Shown here piece after piece: positions 45,822-54,981 of a stretch of DNA of 64,000 nucleotides. The notes below the pieces were generated by a model. That model was given only the letters and a program-made list of their open reading frames with translations. It made no database searches and was not told where the DNA came from. Position 1 is the first letter of the stretch; each line of letters begins with the position of its first letter. The stretch spans positions 1 through 64,000 of the forward strand of contig JAHUUI010000007.1 of the NCBI GenBank assembly GCA_019218315.1, in the 5' to 3' direction. A program made the position numbers and the translations under genes. This stretch comes from Cardiobacteriaceae bacterium TAE3-ERU3 (lineage in GTDB: Bacteria > Pseudomonadota > Gammaproteobacteria > Cardiobacteriales > Cardiobacteriaceae).

Positions 45822-46829
45822 TCATGCCTCCTTATGCGTGCGATTGAGTAACCAAACCAGCGACAGCATCACCGGTACTTCAACCAGTACCCCGACTACG
45901 GTTGCAAGCGCCGCGCCAGAGTGCAGACCGAAGAGCGAGATAGCAACCGCAACTGCCAGCTCAAAGAAATTACTGGTGCCGATCAGGCAAGCTGGGGCTG
46001 CGATATTAAACGGCAAGCGCAAGGCTTTGGCGGCCAACCAACCAACGGCAAAAATACCATAGGTTTGCAGCAGTAAAGGAATGGCGATCAGCACGATCAA
46101 AAGCGGCTGCGCAATGATGGTTTGTGCCTGAAAGGCAAACAGCAGCACCACGGTCAGCATCAAGCCGCCGATGGACCAAGGCTTAAGTTGTGCTGCCAGT
46201 TCATTAATTGATTTGCCACGACGCAGGTAATGGTTGCGGGTCAAGATGCCTGCAACCAGCGGCAAGACTACGTACAGTAGCGTCGAGAGCAACAAAGTCG
46301 CCCACGGAATATGGATGTCGCTGATCCCAAGCAATAATCCGGCGATTGGTACAAAGGCAAAGATCATGATGACGTCGTTCACCGCGACCTGCATCAGGGT
46401 GTAATTGGCATCACCTTTAACCAGCTGACTCCAGACAAACACCATCGCGGTACATGGTGCAACGCCGAGCAGGATCATACCGGCAATATAGGCTTGTGCG
46501 TCGTCCGCACTGACCCAGTTCGCATACAGGCCACGGAAAAACAACCACGCAATTAGCGCCATGGTGAATGGCTTGATTAGCCAGTTAATCGTGACCGTGA
46601 GCAGTAGTCCTTTAGGCTTGCTGCCAATATCCTTCATTGCAGACCAATCGATTTGCAACATCATTGGAAAAATCATCAGCCAAATCAGTATGGCAACAAC
46701 AAGATTGACGTGCGCGACTTCTGCCGCCGCGACAACGCCAATCGTATCGGGTGCAAGCAAACCCAGCACGACGCCGATGAGCATCGCCAGCCCCACCCAC
46801 ATACTCAGCCAGCGTTCAAATAAGCCCAT
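45822..46829 (-). CDS. acr3: Arsenite efflux permease, ACR3 family
   Basis: Acr3 exports arsenite, and in some lineages antimonite, across the inner membrane. The 335-residue product has about ten hydrophobic helices and the family's conserved cysteine in [18 protein letters not shown], plus [20 protein letters not shown] near the C-terminus. AGGAG before the ATG at 46829 supports that start. No arsR is adjacent; arsC is at 38866. It overlaps no gene upstream and is 62 bases past aroB. Confidence 0.93.
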   Translation of the reverse strand: MGLFERWLSMWVGLAMLIGVVLGLLAPDTIGVVAAAEVAHVNLVVAILIWLMIFPMMLQIDWSAMKDIGSKPKGLLLTVTINWLIKPFTMALIAWLFFRGLYANWVSADDAQAYIAGMILLGVAPCTAMVFVWSQLVKGDANYTLMQVAVNDVIMIFAFVPIAGLLLGISDIHIPWATLLLSTLLYVVLPLVAGILTRNHYLRRGKSINELAAQLKPWSIGGLMLTVVLLFAFQAQTIIAQPLLIVLIAIPLLLQTYGIFAVGWLAAKALRLPFNIAAPACLIGTSNFFELAVAVAISLFGLHSGAALATVVGVLVEVPVMLSLVWLLNRTHKEA

Positions 46830-46891
46830 AGCATCTCCTGAATTGGTTGCCAAGATTGAGGCGCAAACCGCACCACTCTTGAAATAATTAC

Positions 46892-47983
46892 TTACATCGC
46901 ATTTACTGCGGCAATGGCGGCAAGAATATGCTCTTTATCCGCGCCCATAATGGTGCAATCGGCAAAGCCCTGCATGACGATGAGGCGCAACTGACCTTTG
47001 GCAACTTTTTTGTCGAGCAGCATTGCATCGTAAACGGCTTCATTGCTGAGGTTCGCGTCGAGAACCGTAGGCAGGTTGGCGCGCTGGCACAGCGCCACAA
47101 TACGCTCAATATCGGCATCTGTGATATAGCCAAGGTTGCGCGACAAATGTGCGGCCATAACCATGCCGATGGCAACCGCTTCGCCGTGCAGGTAGCGCTG
47201 ATAGTGAGTCAGTGATTCAATCGCATGGCCAAACGTATGCCCGAGGTTAAGCAGAGCGCGCTGCCCGCTTTCGCGCTCATCAGCAGCAACCACATCAGCT
47301 TTGTTCTGGCAGCAGTGGGCAATCATTTCAATTTGCGTGGCGCGGTCGTGTGCCATGATCGCGTCGATATTTTGCTCAAGCCAAACGAAAAAATCAGGAT
47401 CGTTGATCAAGCCGTACTTAATCACTTCGGCGAGCCCGGCGCTGTATTCACGCGGTGGCAAAGTTTCAAGCACATCGAGATCAATCAGCACCGCTTGTGG
47501 TTGGTGAAATGCACCGATCATGTTTTTGCCGCGTGGATGGTTAACGCCAGTCTTGCCGCCAACCGAAGAATCAACTTGCGCGAGTACGGTGGTCGGGATT
47601 TGCACGCAATGGATGCCGCGCTGATAGCTCGCTGCCGCGTAGCCGGATATGTCGCCGACGACCCCGCCGCCAAGCGCGACAATCACTGCGTCGCGGTTAA
47701 AGCGTGCATCGACCAGTGCGTCGAGGATAGCGCTAACTGCGTCGAGGTTTTTGTATTGTTCGCCGTCTTTGAGAATAACTTCAATCACGGTTTTGCCATC
47801 AAGTGCGGATTTGAGCGTATCGAGATACAACGGCGCGATGGTATCGTTACTAACGATGCACACTTGCTGCGCTTTGATGTGCTGCTGTACTACGCTGCTG
47901 TCACCAAGTATCGCCGCATCAATGACGATGGGGTAAGTGCGTGCCTGCCCGACGGGTAGGTTGACGTTAAGTGTGGTGGTCAT
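46892..47983 (-). CDS. aroB: 3-dehydroquinate synthase
   Basis: AroB closes the ring of DAHP to 3-dehydroquinate in the shikimate pathway, using NAD and a divalent metal. The 363-residue product has [52 protein letters not shown] and [14 protein letters not shown] with the metal-binding histidines. Length is normal. It overlaps the lytic transglycosylase gene by one base. In many gammaproteobacteria aroB follows aroK, which is not present here. Confidence 0.96.
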   Translation of the reverse strand: MTTTLNVNLPVGQARTYPIVIDAAILGDSSVVQQHIKAQQVCIVSNDTIAPLYLDTLKSALDGKTVIEVILKDGEQYKNLDAVSAILDALVDARFNRDAVIVALGGGVVGDISGYAAASYQRGIHCVQIPTTVLAQVDSSVGGKTGVNHPRGKNMIGAFHQPQAVLIDLDVLETLPPREYSAGLAEVIKYGLINDPDFFVWLEQNIDAIMAHDRATQIEMIAHCCQNKADVVAADERESGQRALLNLGHTFGHAIESLTHYQRYLHGEAVAIGMVMAAHLSRNLGYITDADIERIVALCQRANLPTVLDANLSNEAVYDAMLLDKKVAKGQLRLIVMQGFADCTIMGADKEHILAAIAAVNAM

Positions 47984-49221
47984 TAGAAAAGTCCTTGTGT
48001 GGTTTGCTCGGCGACGAAGCCATCAGCAAAGATGCCTTGGCTGCGTTGCCATGCCTGAAAAGCGCTACGCGTGTTGGCACCAAGGATGCCATCAGCTTTA
48101 CCGGGATCAAAGCCAAGTGCTTGCAAACGTTGCTGCAAAGCGGTGACTTGCGCAGTGGAAAGCGGCTGTGCACTGCGTGGCCATGTCGTATGTAGCGATG
48201 CGCGCCCTACAATGGCATCCCCGAGTAGCGAAACAGCAAGCGCGTAACTCGATGCGTTGTTATAAACCTTGATGACATCGAAGTTTTTAGTGGTCAAAAA
48301 TGCCGGACCATGCACACCACCCGGTAGCCACAGCGTGGCTTGGGCATTGGCTGGTAATCCGCCACTCGTGGCTTGAACACCGAGTGCTTGCCAGCTAGAC
48401 CAAGGCAACGTTGCACCGACATATTGGTCGCTAAACCCTATGGGCAAACTGACTTCAATCCCCCACGGCAAGCCAAGTTGCCAGCCAGACTCACTGAGAT
48501 AGCTGGCTGTCGAGGCAAGTGCATCTGCGGTCGTCCACAGGTTACGGCGGCCGTCACCATCGCCATCAACGGCATGCGCGGCGTAAGTGGTCGGGATAAA
48601 CTGGGTTTGCCCCATGCCACCTGCCCATGAACCACGCAATTGTTGCGGCTCAATATCCCCTGATTCGACCAGCTGCATCATCGCAATCAGCTGATTTTCA
48701 GCAAAATCACGGCGGCGGCCATCATAGGCGAGCGTCGAGAGTGCCGAAGCGAGATCGCTATTGCCGGTATTCGCACCATACGACGTTTCCAAGCCCCAAA
48801 TAGCTGTGACGATTTCAGGCGGTACCCCATAGCGCTGAGCGAGATTATTGAGCAGGTTGCGCTGCTGATTAAAGTTTTGCTGCCCTTGGCGGATACGGCT
48901 ATCGGACACGGCACTATCGAGATACGACCAAATATGCTTGCTGAATTCTGGCTGCTTGCCATCGAGATTGGCAATACTTTGCTGGTAGTCCGCGCCAGCC
49001 ATGACGGCATTGACGGTTTGCGGGTTGATGCCGCGCGCGATTGCCCGCTGGATAAAGCTTTGCCGCCAATCAGCAAAACTACTGTATTGCTGTGTTACAA
49101 CCGGAACTGAAGCTGAGCTGACGGGTAATTTTTCACCATCAGAAACCACCGTCGGCGCACCGGTCGCGCAGCCAAACAGCAGCAAGCTCAGGAATACGAC
49201 GGGATGACGATGATGAATCAT
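47983..49221 (-). CDS. Lytic murein transglycosylase (MltB/SLT family) with C-terminal peptidoglycan-binding domain
   Basis: The 412-residue product has a lipoprotein signal (LLLFGC, cysteine at about residue 18), an SLT_2-type catalytic domain with WGLETSYG near residue 144 carrying the catalytic glutamate, GSWAGGMGQTQFIPTTY, and GDGRRNLWTTADALASTASYL, and a C-terminal peptidoglycan-binding domain (VTALQQRLQALGFDPGKADG and GANTRSAFQAWQ). It cleaves the glycan strand to 1,6-anhydro products. GGAG precedes the ATG. It is the first gene of the aroB run. Confidence 0.9.
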   Translation of the reverse strand: MIHHRHPVVFLSLLLFGCATGAPTVVSDGEKLPVSSASVPVVTQQYSSFADWRQSFIQRAIARGINPQTVNAVMAGADYQQSIANLDGKQPEFSKHIWSYLDSAVSDSRIRQGQQNFNQQRNLLNNLAQRYGVPPEIVTAIWGLETSYGANTGNSDLASALSTLAYDGRRRDFAENQLIAMMQLVESGDIEPQQLRGSWAGGMGQTQFIPTTYAAHAVDGDGDGRRNLWTTADALASTASYLSESGWQLGLPWGIEVSLPIGFSDQYVGATLPWSSWQALGVQATSGGLPANAQATLWLPGGVHGPAFLTTKNFDVIKVYNNASSYALAVSLLGDAIVGRASLHTTWPRSAQPLSTAQVTALQQRLQALGFDPGKADGILGANTRSAFQAWQRSQGIFADGFVAEQTTQGLF

Positions 49222-49274
49222 ATGACGGCTCCAATATACAAAGGGGTTATATTAGTCTGTGCGTTAATTCGCGT

Positions 49275-50639
49275 CTATGCTTGCGGAACACTGCGATCAA
49301 GATGCGCCAGCTGCCACACGCGCCGCGCGCCAAGGATCGCATTGACGCTCAACCCGATCACCAAGCCCGACCACAATCCATAGATACCATAATCAAAGAC
49401 GTAGGCGAGAATCAATGCAGAAGGAAAGCCGAGCATCCAATAGCCGATCAGAGCGTAGATCATCGCCATCTTACTGTCATTTAGCCCACGCATCACACCA
49501 GCCGCAACGACCTGTATGCCATCACCAATTTGGAACACGGCGGCAAAGAGCAGGATAGTCGAGGCAATCTCGATAATTTCCGGCACGTCGCTATACACTT
49601 CGGCAATTTGGCGACTAAATACCGCAATCACGGTAGCGGTAACCAACATCAGCAACACCGACAAACCAAGCCCGATAAACGACACATAGCGCACGCCGCG
49701 CCAGTCCTTGCGCCCGCGTTCGTTGGCGGCAAGGATAGTCATTGCCGACGACAGCCCCAATGGCAACATAAAGACCATCGCCGAGAAGTTGATCGCAATC
49801 TGATTAGCTGCGGTCAGTGTTTCATTAGTACGGCTGACGATCATACCGATGACATTAAATAGCCCCGCTTCCATGACGATCGCCAAGGAAATGGGAATAC
49901 CGAGGCGTAAGAACAGGCGTAAATCGACCCAGTCCGGTGCGCCAAAATGGGTGAACAAGCGATAGCGCCGCCAGCGTGGATTGCGGTAAATGCCGGCAAA
50001 CAACAAAATCGCGTAGAGAAAGCTCGCGACATTTGTCGCAATTGCCATCCCTTGCGCCCCAAGCTGTGGGAAAATCCACCAGCCGGTGAGGAATGCGTAG
50101 TTGCCGAGAATATTGACCGGTATCAGCGCGACCTGAATAATGATATTGCTGCGCGGCCACGCCATGCCTTCGAGGAAATAGCGCCCGCCAAGGGCAAAGA
50201 CGAATACCGCAGCACCCGGCGCTAAAGTGAGCAAATACATTTTCGCTTCGTGGGCGATATCCGGTGCACTGCCGATCCAGCCCGGAATATAGGCGCTGAT
50301 GATGGTCAAGATAAAAGTCACTACACCGAGCATACCGGACATCCACAAGCCTTGCTGGAAGCTGCGGCGAATGCCTTTAGCGTTGTCGTCGCCGTGGTAG
50401 CTGGAGACGGTCGCGGAAATAGCAATCGTCACCCCAATCATGAGCAGGAATACCAGCGCATAGACTTGACTGGCAAGCCCAACGCTCGCCTGAGTCAATG
50501 GGCTGTGCCAACCTGCCATAACCGTATCAACCACTTGCGGCATATAGCCGAGCAACTGGGTAAAAATCAGCGGCAGCCCTAAGCTGACCGTCCGCCCTAG
50601 TTTGCTGCGCAACAGCGCTGTATCAACCGACTTGAACAT
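49275..50639 (-). CDS. MATE-family multidrug efflux transporter
   Basis: The 454-residue product has about twelve membrane helices and the MATE layout: LGLPLIFTQLLGYMPQVVDTVMAGWHSP near the N-terminus, a duplicated half beginning near 235, and GDGIQVVAAGVMRGLNDSKMAM in the second half. It is of the NorM group by length and motif; substrates and coupling ion (Na+ or H+) are not decided. Its start overlaps ktrB by 17 bases. Confidence 0.92.
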   Translation of the reverse strand: MFKSVDTALLRSKLGRTVSLGLPLIFTQLLGYMPQVVDTVMAGWHSPLTQASVGLASQVYALVFLLMIGVTIAISATVSSYHGDDNAKGIRRSFQQGLWMSGMLGVVTFILTIISAYIPGWIGSAPDIAHEAKMYLLTLAPGAAVFVFALGGRYFLEGMAWPRSNIIIQVALIPVNILGNYAFLTGWWIFPQLGAQGMAIATNVASFLYAILLFAGIYRNPRWRRYRLFTHFGAPDWVDLRLFLRLGIPISLAIVMEAGLFNVIGMIVSRTNETLTAANQIAINFSAMVFMLPLGLSSAMTILAANERGRKDWRGVRYVSFIGLGLSVLLMLVTATVIAVFSRQIAEVYSDVPEIIEIASTILLFAAVFQIGDGIQVVAAGVMRGLNDSKMAMIYALIGYWMLGFPSALILAYVFDYGIYGLWSGLVIGLSVNAILGARRVWQLAHLDRSVPQA

Positions 50640-51936
50640 TGGTATCCGGATATTTTATACGACGTTTTTTAGGAAGAGCGATGAAGTACGCCAGAGTTAG
50701 TGGCCCTAATCGCCCGGCGAACATCATGATGATAATGACAAACTCACCCAGCTCAGAGAGGCTACCGGTGATCCCGCGTGACAAACCAACCGTACTCAGT
50801 GCTGAAATGACCTCAAAAGTCACATCAAGGAAGTTGTGCTCATCCTCAATCACCAGCAAAGTGTAGATTGCAATCACCATCATAAACAACGAAATAATCG
50901 TCACTGCCAGTGCTTTTTTCACCAAGCGCTCAGGAATAGTGCGCCCCATTGCCGTGACTTGCTCCTGCTGGCGCAAATACGACCATGTGGTTAAAAGCAG
51001 CACGACAAATGTGCCTATTTTCAAACCACTGGCAGTTGAGAGTGAACCACCACCGACGAACATCAGCAAGATGGTCAGGAACGTCGTGCCATCAGTAGTT
51101 AAGTCCGTCGGGATGGTATTAAAGCCCGCAGTACGTGGTGTGACCGCCTGGAACCATGAGCGCAATGCCTGATCGTACCACGACATATCGGCCATGGTAT
51201 TGATGTTGTTACGCTCCATCAGCCAAATAGCGGCAAATGCAAATAGGTTCAGCCCCACAGTGGCCATGATCACCAAGCGGCTGTTGAGGCTAAGCTTCGA
51301 CCAACGGCGCTGATCGCGAATATCGACCAGAACCAAAAAGCCCAAGCCGCCGATGATGATCAACAACGTCACCGTCATATTGATCACAAAGCTGCCAGCG
51401 TAGGGGATCAAGCTATCTGACGACAGGGCAAACCCCGCGTTATTAAATGCAGAAATAGAATAAAAAAGCGCTTGATACATTGCCCGGCCAAGCCCGACAT
51501 CTCCCCACCAGTAGAGCGTCATAATGACAAAGGCAATACTTTCAAAGATCAGGGAAAATACCACCACCGACTTAGCGGTACTAAATATCTTGTTAAGCCC
51601 GACATTGCCCAATGCTTCTTGCGCTGCCATCTGCCCGGTCATGCTGAATTTGCCGTGCAAGCTCATCACCGCCAAGACCGCAAAAGTCATGAAACCAAGC
51701 CCGCCAAGCTGAATCAGCACCGCAATCACCATTTGCCCGAATACGGTGTACTCATCAGTACTCACCACAGCCAAGCCGGTGACGGTTACCGCAGAAGTTG
51801 CAGTAAAAATGGCTTCAATAATGCTGATGTCGCGAATCGCAGCAAATGGCATCGACAGCAAAAAAGCGCCGACCAGAACCAGCGCCAAAAAACCCAGCGT
51901 CAGAATTGCTGGCGGGTGTTTACTAAAGAAATTCAT
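50623..51936 (-). CDS. ktrB: Potassium uptake protein KtrB/TrkH
   Basis: The 437-residue product is the membrane subunit of a Ktr-type K+ channel-transporter. It shows the four P-loops of the superfamily with selectivity glycines in AVTVTGLAVVST, FNNAGFAL, TPRTAGFNT and STVGLSRGIT. Size fits KtrB (about 440) rather than the larger enteric TrkH. It overlaps ktrA by 4 bases and MATE by 17. Bacterial KtrAB is often Na+-dependent, which the sequence alone does not settle. Confidence 0.92.
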   Translation of the reverse strand: MNFFSKHPPAILTLGFLALVLVGAFLLSMPFAAIRDISIIEAIFTATSAVTVTGLAVVSTDEYTVFGQMVIAVLIQLGGLGFMTFAVLAVMSLHGKFSMTGQMAAQEALGNVGLNKIFSTAKSVVVFSLIFESIAFVIMTLYWWGDVGLGRAMYQALFYSISAFNNAGFALSSDSLIPYAGSFVINMTVTLLIIIGGLGFLVLVDIRDQRRWSKLSLNSRLVIMATVGLNLFAFAAIWLMERNNINTMADMSWYDQALRSWFQAVTPRTAGFNTIPTDLTTDGTTFLTILLMFVGGGSLSTASGLKIGTFVVLLLTTWSYLRQQEQVTAMGRTIPERLVKKALAVTIISLFMMVIAIYTLLVIEDEHNFLDVTFEVISALSTVGLSRGITGSLSELGEFVIIIMMFAGRLGPLTLAYFIALPKKRRIKYPDTNVQVG

Positions 51937-52622
51937 GACGACAACTGATCGCCTGATTCACGATTGCGCTCAATCACTTTAAATGCCTTGCTTAGCTGCT
52001 TGAGCGCTTCAAGCGGCCCTGAAAGCACCAGACGATCGCCCTGCTCAATCACAAAATCACGCTGATCGCAGCGCATGACGCTTGCCCCACGCTTAATCAT
52101 AAAGACCTCAATAGAATCGTGCCCGGTAAATGCCTGCTCAATGGTCTGACCATTTAAAATATCATTGGCAATAACCTGAATCAGATACAAATCATCACCG
52201 AGTGCCATATGGTCTACAACGATTGGGTAGTTCATTGCCTGCGCAATACGGATGCCCATATCGTGCTCTGGCTGGATGATGTGGCGTACTTTCAGCGCTG
52301 AAAGAATCGCACCATGAGATTCTGTTTTCGCTTTTACCCACACGTTGCGAATACCCATCTCGCGCAAGTTAAGCGTACACAATACGCTCGCCTCGAGGTT
52401 ATCACCAATACTGACGAGGACCCCATCACAGCGGGTCAAATTCAACTCTTCGAGCATGCCTTTATCCGTCGCATCAGCGATGGCGGAATACTGCAAAATA
52501 TCACTGACTTTGTCGATTTCTTTACTATCGATATCAACACCAATCACTGTATTGCCCATGCGCTGCAGCTCCAACGCTGCACTACGACCGAGTACACCAA
52601 GACCGATCACGGCAAATAACAT
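51933..52622 (-). CDS. ktrA: Ktr/Trk potassium system peripheral protein (RCK domain)
   Basis: KtrA gates KtrB by binding nucleotides at its RCK domain. The 229-residue product has the Rossmann signature VIGLGVLGRSAALELQRMG with the ribose-binding acid in GVDID, a TKV/C-terminal RCK_C domain with VFMIKRGASVM, and single-domain size. GGAGGATGTT precedes the ATG at 52622; a longer frame to 52682 lacks a site. TATAAT at 52687-52692 could be its -10. Confidence 0.92.
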   Translation of the reverse strand: MLFAVIGLGVLGRSAALELQRMGNTVIGVDIDSKEIDKVSDILQYSAIADATDKGMLEELNLTRCDGVLVSIGDNLEASVLCTLNLREMGIRNVWVKAKTESHGAILSALKVRHIIQPEHDMGIRIAQAMNYPIVVDHMALGDDLYLIQVIANDILNGQTIEQAFTGHDSIEVFMIKRGASVMRCDQRDFVIEQGDRLVLSGPLEALKQLSKAFKVIERNRESGDQLSS

Positions 52623-52808
52623 AACATCCTCCAAGCGATGATTATCTGTTCGCAGCCAACCCCAAAGAACAGATGCAAACAATCAAATTATATGAAACAA
52701 GACAATGTCTTATTCTTTTATTTCAACATCTGTCTTACCGGGTTTTAACCGTATAAGGTCGCATATCATACACTGAAATAGCCCAGCTTTATTGCACTTA
52801 ATATACAG

Positions 52809-52835
52809 AAAAAGCGCGGTAGAACCGCGCTTTTT
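52809..52835 (-). terminator. Rho-independent terminator after the membrane/coiled-coil gene
   Basis: A perfect 12-bp stem (AAAAAGCGCGGT and ACCGCGCTTTTT, loop AGA) lies 37 bases past the stop codon of the 52872-53852 gene. It is symmetrical and so potentially bidirectional. Confidence 0.92.
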
Positions 52836-52871
52836 CCAATGCCAAACAGTGGCACTATGCGTATCGTGAAC

Positions 52872-53852
52872 TTAATCGCGGATACGACCTGCAGCACTGT
52901 GTGCACCGGCAAGTGTCGCCATGAAAGTCAGGAACGCACTGATCAGCCAGCTTAACGCAGCCCAACGCGCTGCACTACGAGCAGCAGCTTCTGCTTCTTC
53001 AACAGCTTGCTTCGCTTTAGCAACTGCTTGCTCAGCTTCTTTCTCGATCTCATTTGCCTGCTTAACCAAGTACTGCTGAACGTCAACCGCTTCAGCACGA
53101 GTCAAGCCTTCACGCTGCAAACGAGTAATCAATTCATCATCAGTCAGCTGGTTTTTCACTGCTTCATAACGGGTCTTGACGTATTCTTGTGCGTTATCCA
53201 AAGTGATTTCTTTATTTTTGAAATCCTTGGAAACTTGCTCTTTGCTCTGCTCAATCGTGCTCTTAACAACTCCGGCAATAGCCTGAATCTGCTCTTCGTT
53301 GAGTTCGTCGTTGTTGTTGGCAACAAACTTGGCAATATCTTCTTCACTGACGTTACCCAGCGCATTTTTCACATTAGGCAGATCATCCATGCTGAAGTCG
53401 CTATTTGAACCAGCAATTGCCGCAGTTTGTGCAGCACCACCAACGGCATTACCTATAGCACCACCAACGGCGTTAGCTGTCGTACCGACGATTGCGCCGA
53501 TGCTGCTAACAGTGAAAAACGTAGTGAACAGAACCAACAGCGCAGCAGTTACGCCGCCAGTCAGAGTAGCGTGCGCTTTAGAAACGACTTGATAGGCAAA
53601 ATTGTCATCACGAGCTGGAGCTTGGGCATTAACAGCAACGTTACCCGCAACAAATGCGCCAACGATTGCAGACAAAGCAAACCAGAATAACCCCATGAAA
53701 CCGGTCAGGCTAAAAGACAGACCGAATAAGAAAGTAATAAATGCACCAATAGCGAGGATGGCCATAGATGCTACTGCACCGACGACAACGCCGGCAAAAA
53801 CCGCGCCCCAGCTGAATGGGCGTGAGGCACGCGCAGAAATGATGCTTTTCAT
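52872..53852 (-). CDS. Unknown membrane protein with glycine-zipper and coiled-coil region
   Basis: The 326-residue product has hydrophobic segments near 14-40, 48-72 and 98-120, then a Gly/Ala-rich stretch (NAVGGAIGNAVGG). A polar helical domain of about 130 residues with acidic and Gln-rich heptads (EQIQAIAGVV, ELITRLQREGL, EIEKEAEQAVAKAKQAVEEA) follows, ending in a C-terminal membrane helix. I do not recognise the family. AGGAG with 8 bases before the ATG at 53852 fixes the start. It is monocistronic, with a strong promoter, a GC-rich 5' hairpin and a terminator. Confidence 0.8.
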   Translation of the reverse strand: MKSIISARASRPFSWGAVFAGVVVGAVASMAILAIGAFITFLFGLSFSLTGFMGLFWFALSAIVGAFVAGNVAVNAQAPARDDNFAYQVVSKAHATLTGGVTAALLVLFTTFFTVSSIGAIVGTTANAVGGAIGNAVGGAAQTAAIAGSNSDFSMDDLPNVKNALGNVSEEDIAKFVANNNDELNEEQIQAIAGVVKSTIEQSKEQVSKDFKNKEITLDNAQEYVKTRYEAVKNQLTDDELITRLQREGLTRAEAVDVQQYLVKQANEIEKEAEQAVAKAKQAVEEAEAAARSAARWAALSWLISAFLTFMATLAGAHSAAGRIRD

Positions 53853-53971
53853 CAAGTTAACTCCTGAGTTAGTTTAGTGGGGTTTCTTAAACTATAGTTT
53901 TGACACAAGTGCAATTGTTTTAATGAAACCTGAACAATCATTCGCATCAGGCTCAAACTTGGTCGCTATAG

Positions 53972-53992
53972 CCCCGCCAGAGAGCGGCGGGG
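53972..53992 (-). promoter_or_regulatory. GC-rich hairpin at the 5' end of the transcript
   Basis: CCCCGCC and GGCGGGG form a perfect 7-bp GC stem around AGAGAGC. On the minus strand it starts about 6 bases after the -10 box, so it would cap the 5' end of the roughly 140-base leader of the downstream membrane-protein gene. Such hairpins can protect mRNA from decay or hide a processing site. Confidence 0.6.
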
Positions 53993-53997
53993 CGCAT

Positions 53998-54025
53998 ATT
54001 ATATAGGACGAAAATCGTTCGACAA
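53998..54025 (-). promoter_or_regulatory. Promoter of the membrane/coiled-coil gene
   Basis: On the minus strand TTGTCG (54025-54020), a 16 bp spacer and a perfect TATAAT (54003-53998) make a good sigma-70 promoter. The transcript would start near 53992, inside the GC hairpin. Confidence 0.6.
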
Positions 54026-54136
54026 CTTGATTACCTTACTGAAATAGTTAATTTTTATTTACTTTAGGTTGGGTGAGCTATCAACTTAATCCCTTTCGGG
54101 GCCGGGTTATCCAATATCTGTGCTCCGTGCAAGCTC

Positions 54137-54202
54137 AAGGTTTATTTACCTGATTATGAATCGTAATGCCTCCATAGTAGCTCTGGTGATCAGATAAACC
54201 TT
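54137..54202. repeat. Interrupted 14-bp inverted repeat in the gap
   Basis: AAGGTTTAT (54137-54145), a 4-base bulge and CTGAT (54150-54154) pair with ATCAG (54189-54193) and ATAAACCTT (54194-54202). They form a 14-bp stem with a 34-base loop. It lies alone in a gene-free region and could be part of a structured RNA or a small mobile-type repeat. Confidence 0.5.
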
Positions 54203-54299
54203 CACTGATATAACGTTTTTTGCAAACGCACCATAATTGGTAATGGTTTATACCGCATCACAATGAGAGATATTGATGAGCGTCAAATACCTACGCCAT

Positions 54300-54920
54300 C
54301 TACATAACTGAGCCAACACGGCGTTCATCAAGTGCCTGACGCACAATGCGCAGCGCGGAGGACAAAAACAAACTTGCCATCAGTAGTGCCACGGCAATAT
54401 CCGGCCATGCGCTGCGCGTCTGATACACCACAAAAGCAGCAACCATCACCGCAATATTACCAATCGCATCATTGCGCGAGCACAGCCACACCGAGCGCAC
54501 ATTGGCATCACCATCCTTGTATTTCAGAAGAAGTGCCACGCTGAGCAAGTTTGCCGCCAGTGCCAACAGCCCAACGCCGCCCATGATCTTTGCTTCCGGC
54601 ACACCGAGCACCAGCACTTGATAGAGCGTATCGCCGAGCACCCACATCCCCATCAATGCAAGGCTTGCGCCTTTGAACAACGCAGCATTACTACGCACGC
54701 GGATCGACGATCCAATCACCCATAGCGACAAGCCATAAGTCAGCGCATCACCGAGAAAATCCAGTGCATCGGCCTGCAACGCCTGCGAACCGGCAAGATG
54801 CCCCGCCGCAATTTCAAAGGCGAACATCAGCGCATTAATCGCAATGACAGCCCAAAGGCGACGCTTATAGCTGGCTGAAACGCCATCAAAGCACGCATTT
54901 TGATTACAACATCCGGCCAT
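54300..54920 (-). CDS. czcD: CDF-family divalent metal cation exporter
   Basis: The 206-residue product is a short cation diffusion facilitator with six hydrophobic segments. The metal-site helix reads QADALDFLGDALTYGLSL with the DxxxD pair, and a second site has SRNDAIGNIAVM. The N-terminus is MAGCCNQNAC, a cysteine cluster that may bind metal. This layout resembles MerR-linked Zn/Cd/Pb exporters. The ATG at 54920 lies about 18 bases after the expected transcription start; an alternative ATG at 54932 would leave almost no leader. The symbol is by analogy. Confidence 0.85.
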   Translation of the reverse strand: MAGCCNQNACFDGVSASYKRRLWAVIAINALMFAFEIAAGHLAGSQALQADALDFLGDALTYGLSLWVIGSSIRVRSNAALFKGASLALMGMWVLGDTLYQVLVLGVPEAKIMGGVGLLALAANLLSVALLLKYKDGDANVRSVWLCSRNDAIGNIAVMVAAFVVYQTRSAWPDIAVALLMASLFLSSALRIVRQALDERRVGSVM

Positions 54921-54945
54921 GTTTATTCCCATCACAAAAGCCGCT

Positions 54946-54976
54946 ATGCTAAAACCTCCAGTGACTGGAGGGTCAA
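54946..54976 (-). promoter_or_regulatory. MerR-type promoter with 19-bp spacer and dyad operator
   Basis: On the minus strand TTGACC (54976-54971), a 19-base spacer and TAGCAT (54951-54946) form the stretched promoter used by MerR activators. A perfect dyad CCTCCAGT-G-ACTGGAGG (54955-54971) sits in the spacer. It drives the CDF exporter gene and lies 6 bases before the divergent merR-type gene, so it probably also represses that gene. Confidence 0.85.
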
Positions 54977-54981
54977 GTGCC

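Larger units (their letters stand above)
53853..54299. other. 447-base intergenic region with promoter, leader hairpin and a large inverted repeat
   Basis: No protein gene is supportable here. It holds the promoter and hairpin leader of the membrane/coiled-coil gene (53972-54025) and an inverted repeat at 54137-54202 described separately. Between them is CCCTTTCGGG (54091-54100 region), another small hairpin. The right end abuts the CDF exporter stop codon. It may encode a small RNA, but I see no recognised RNA family. Confidence 0.45.
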
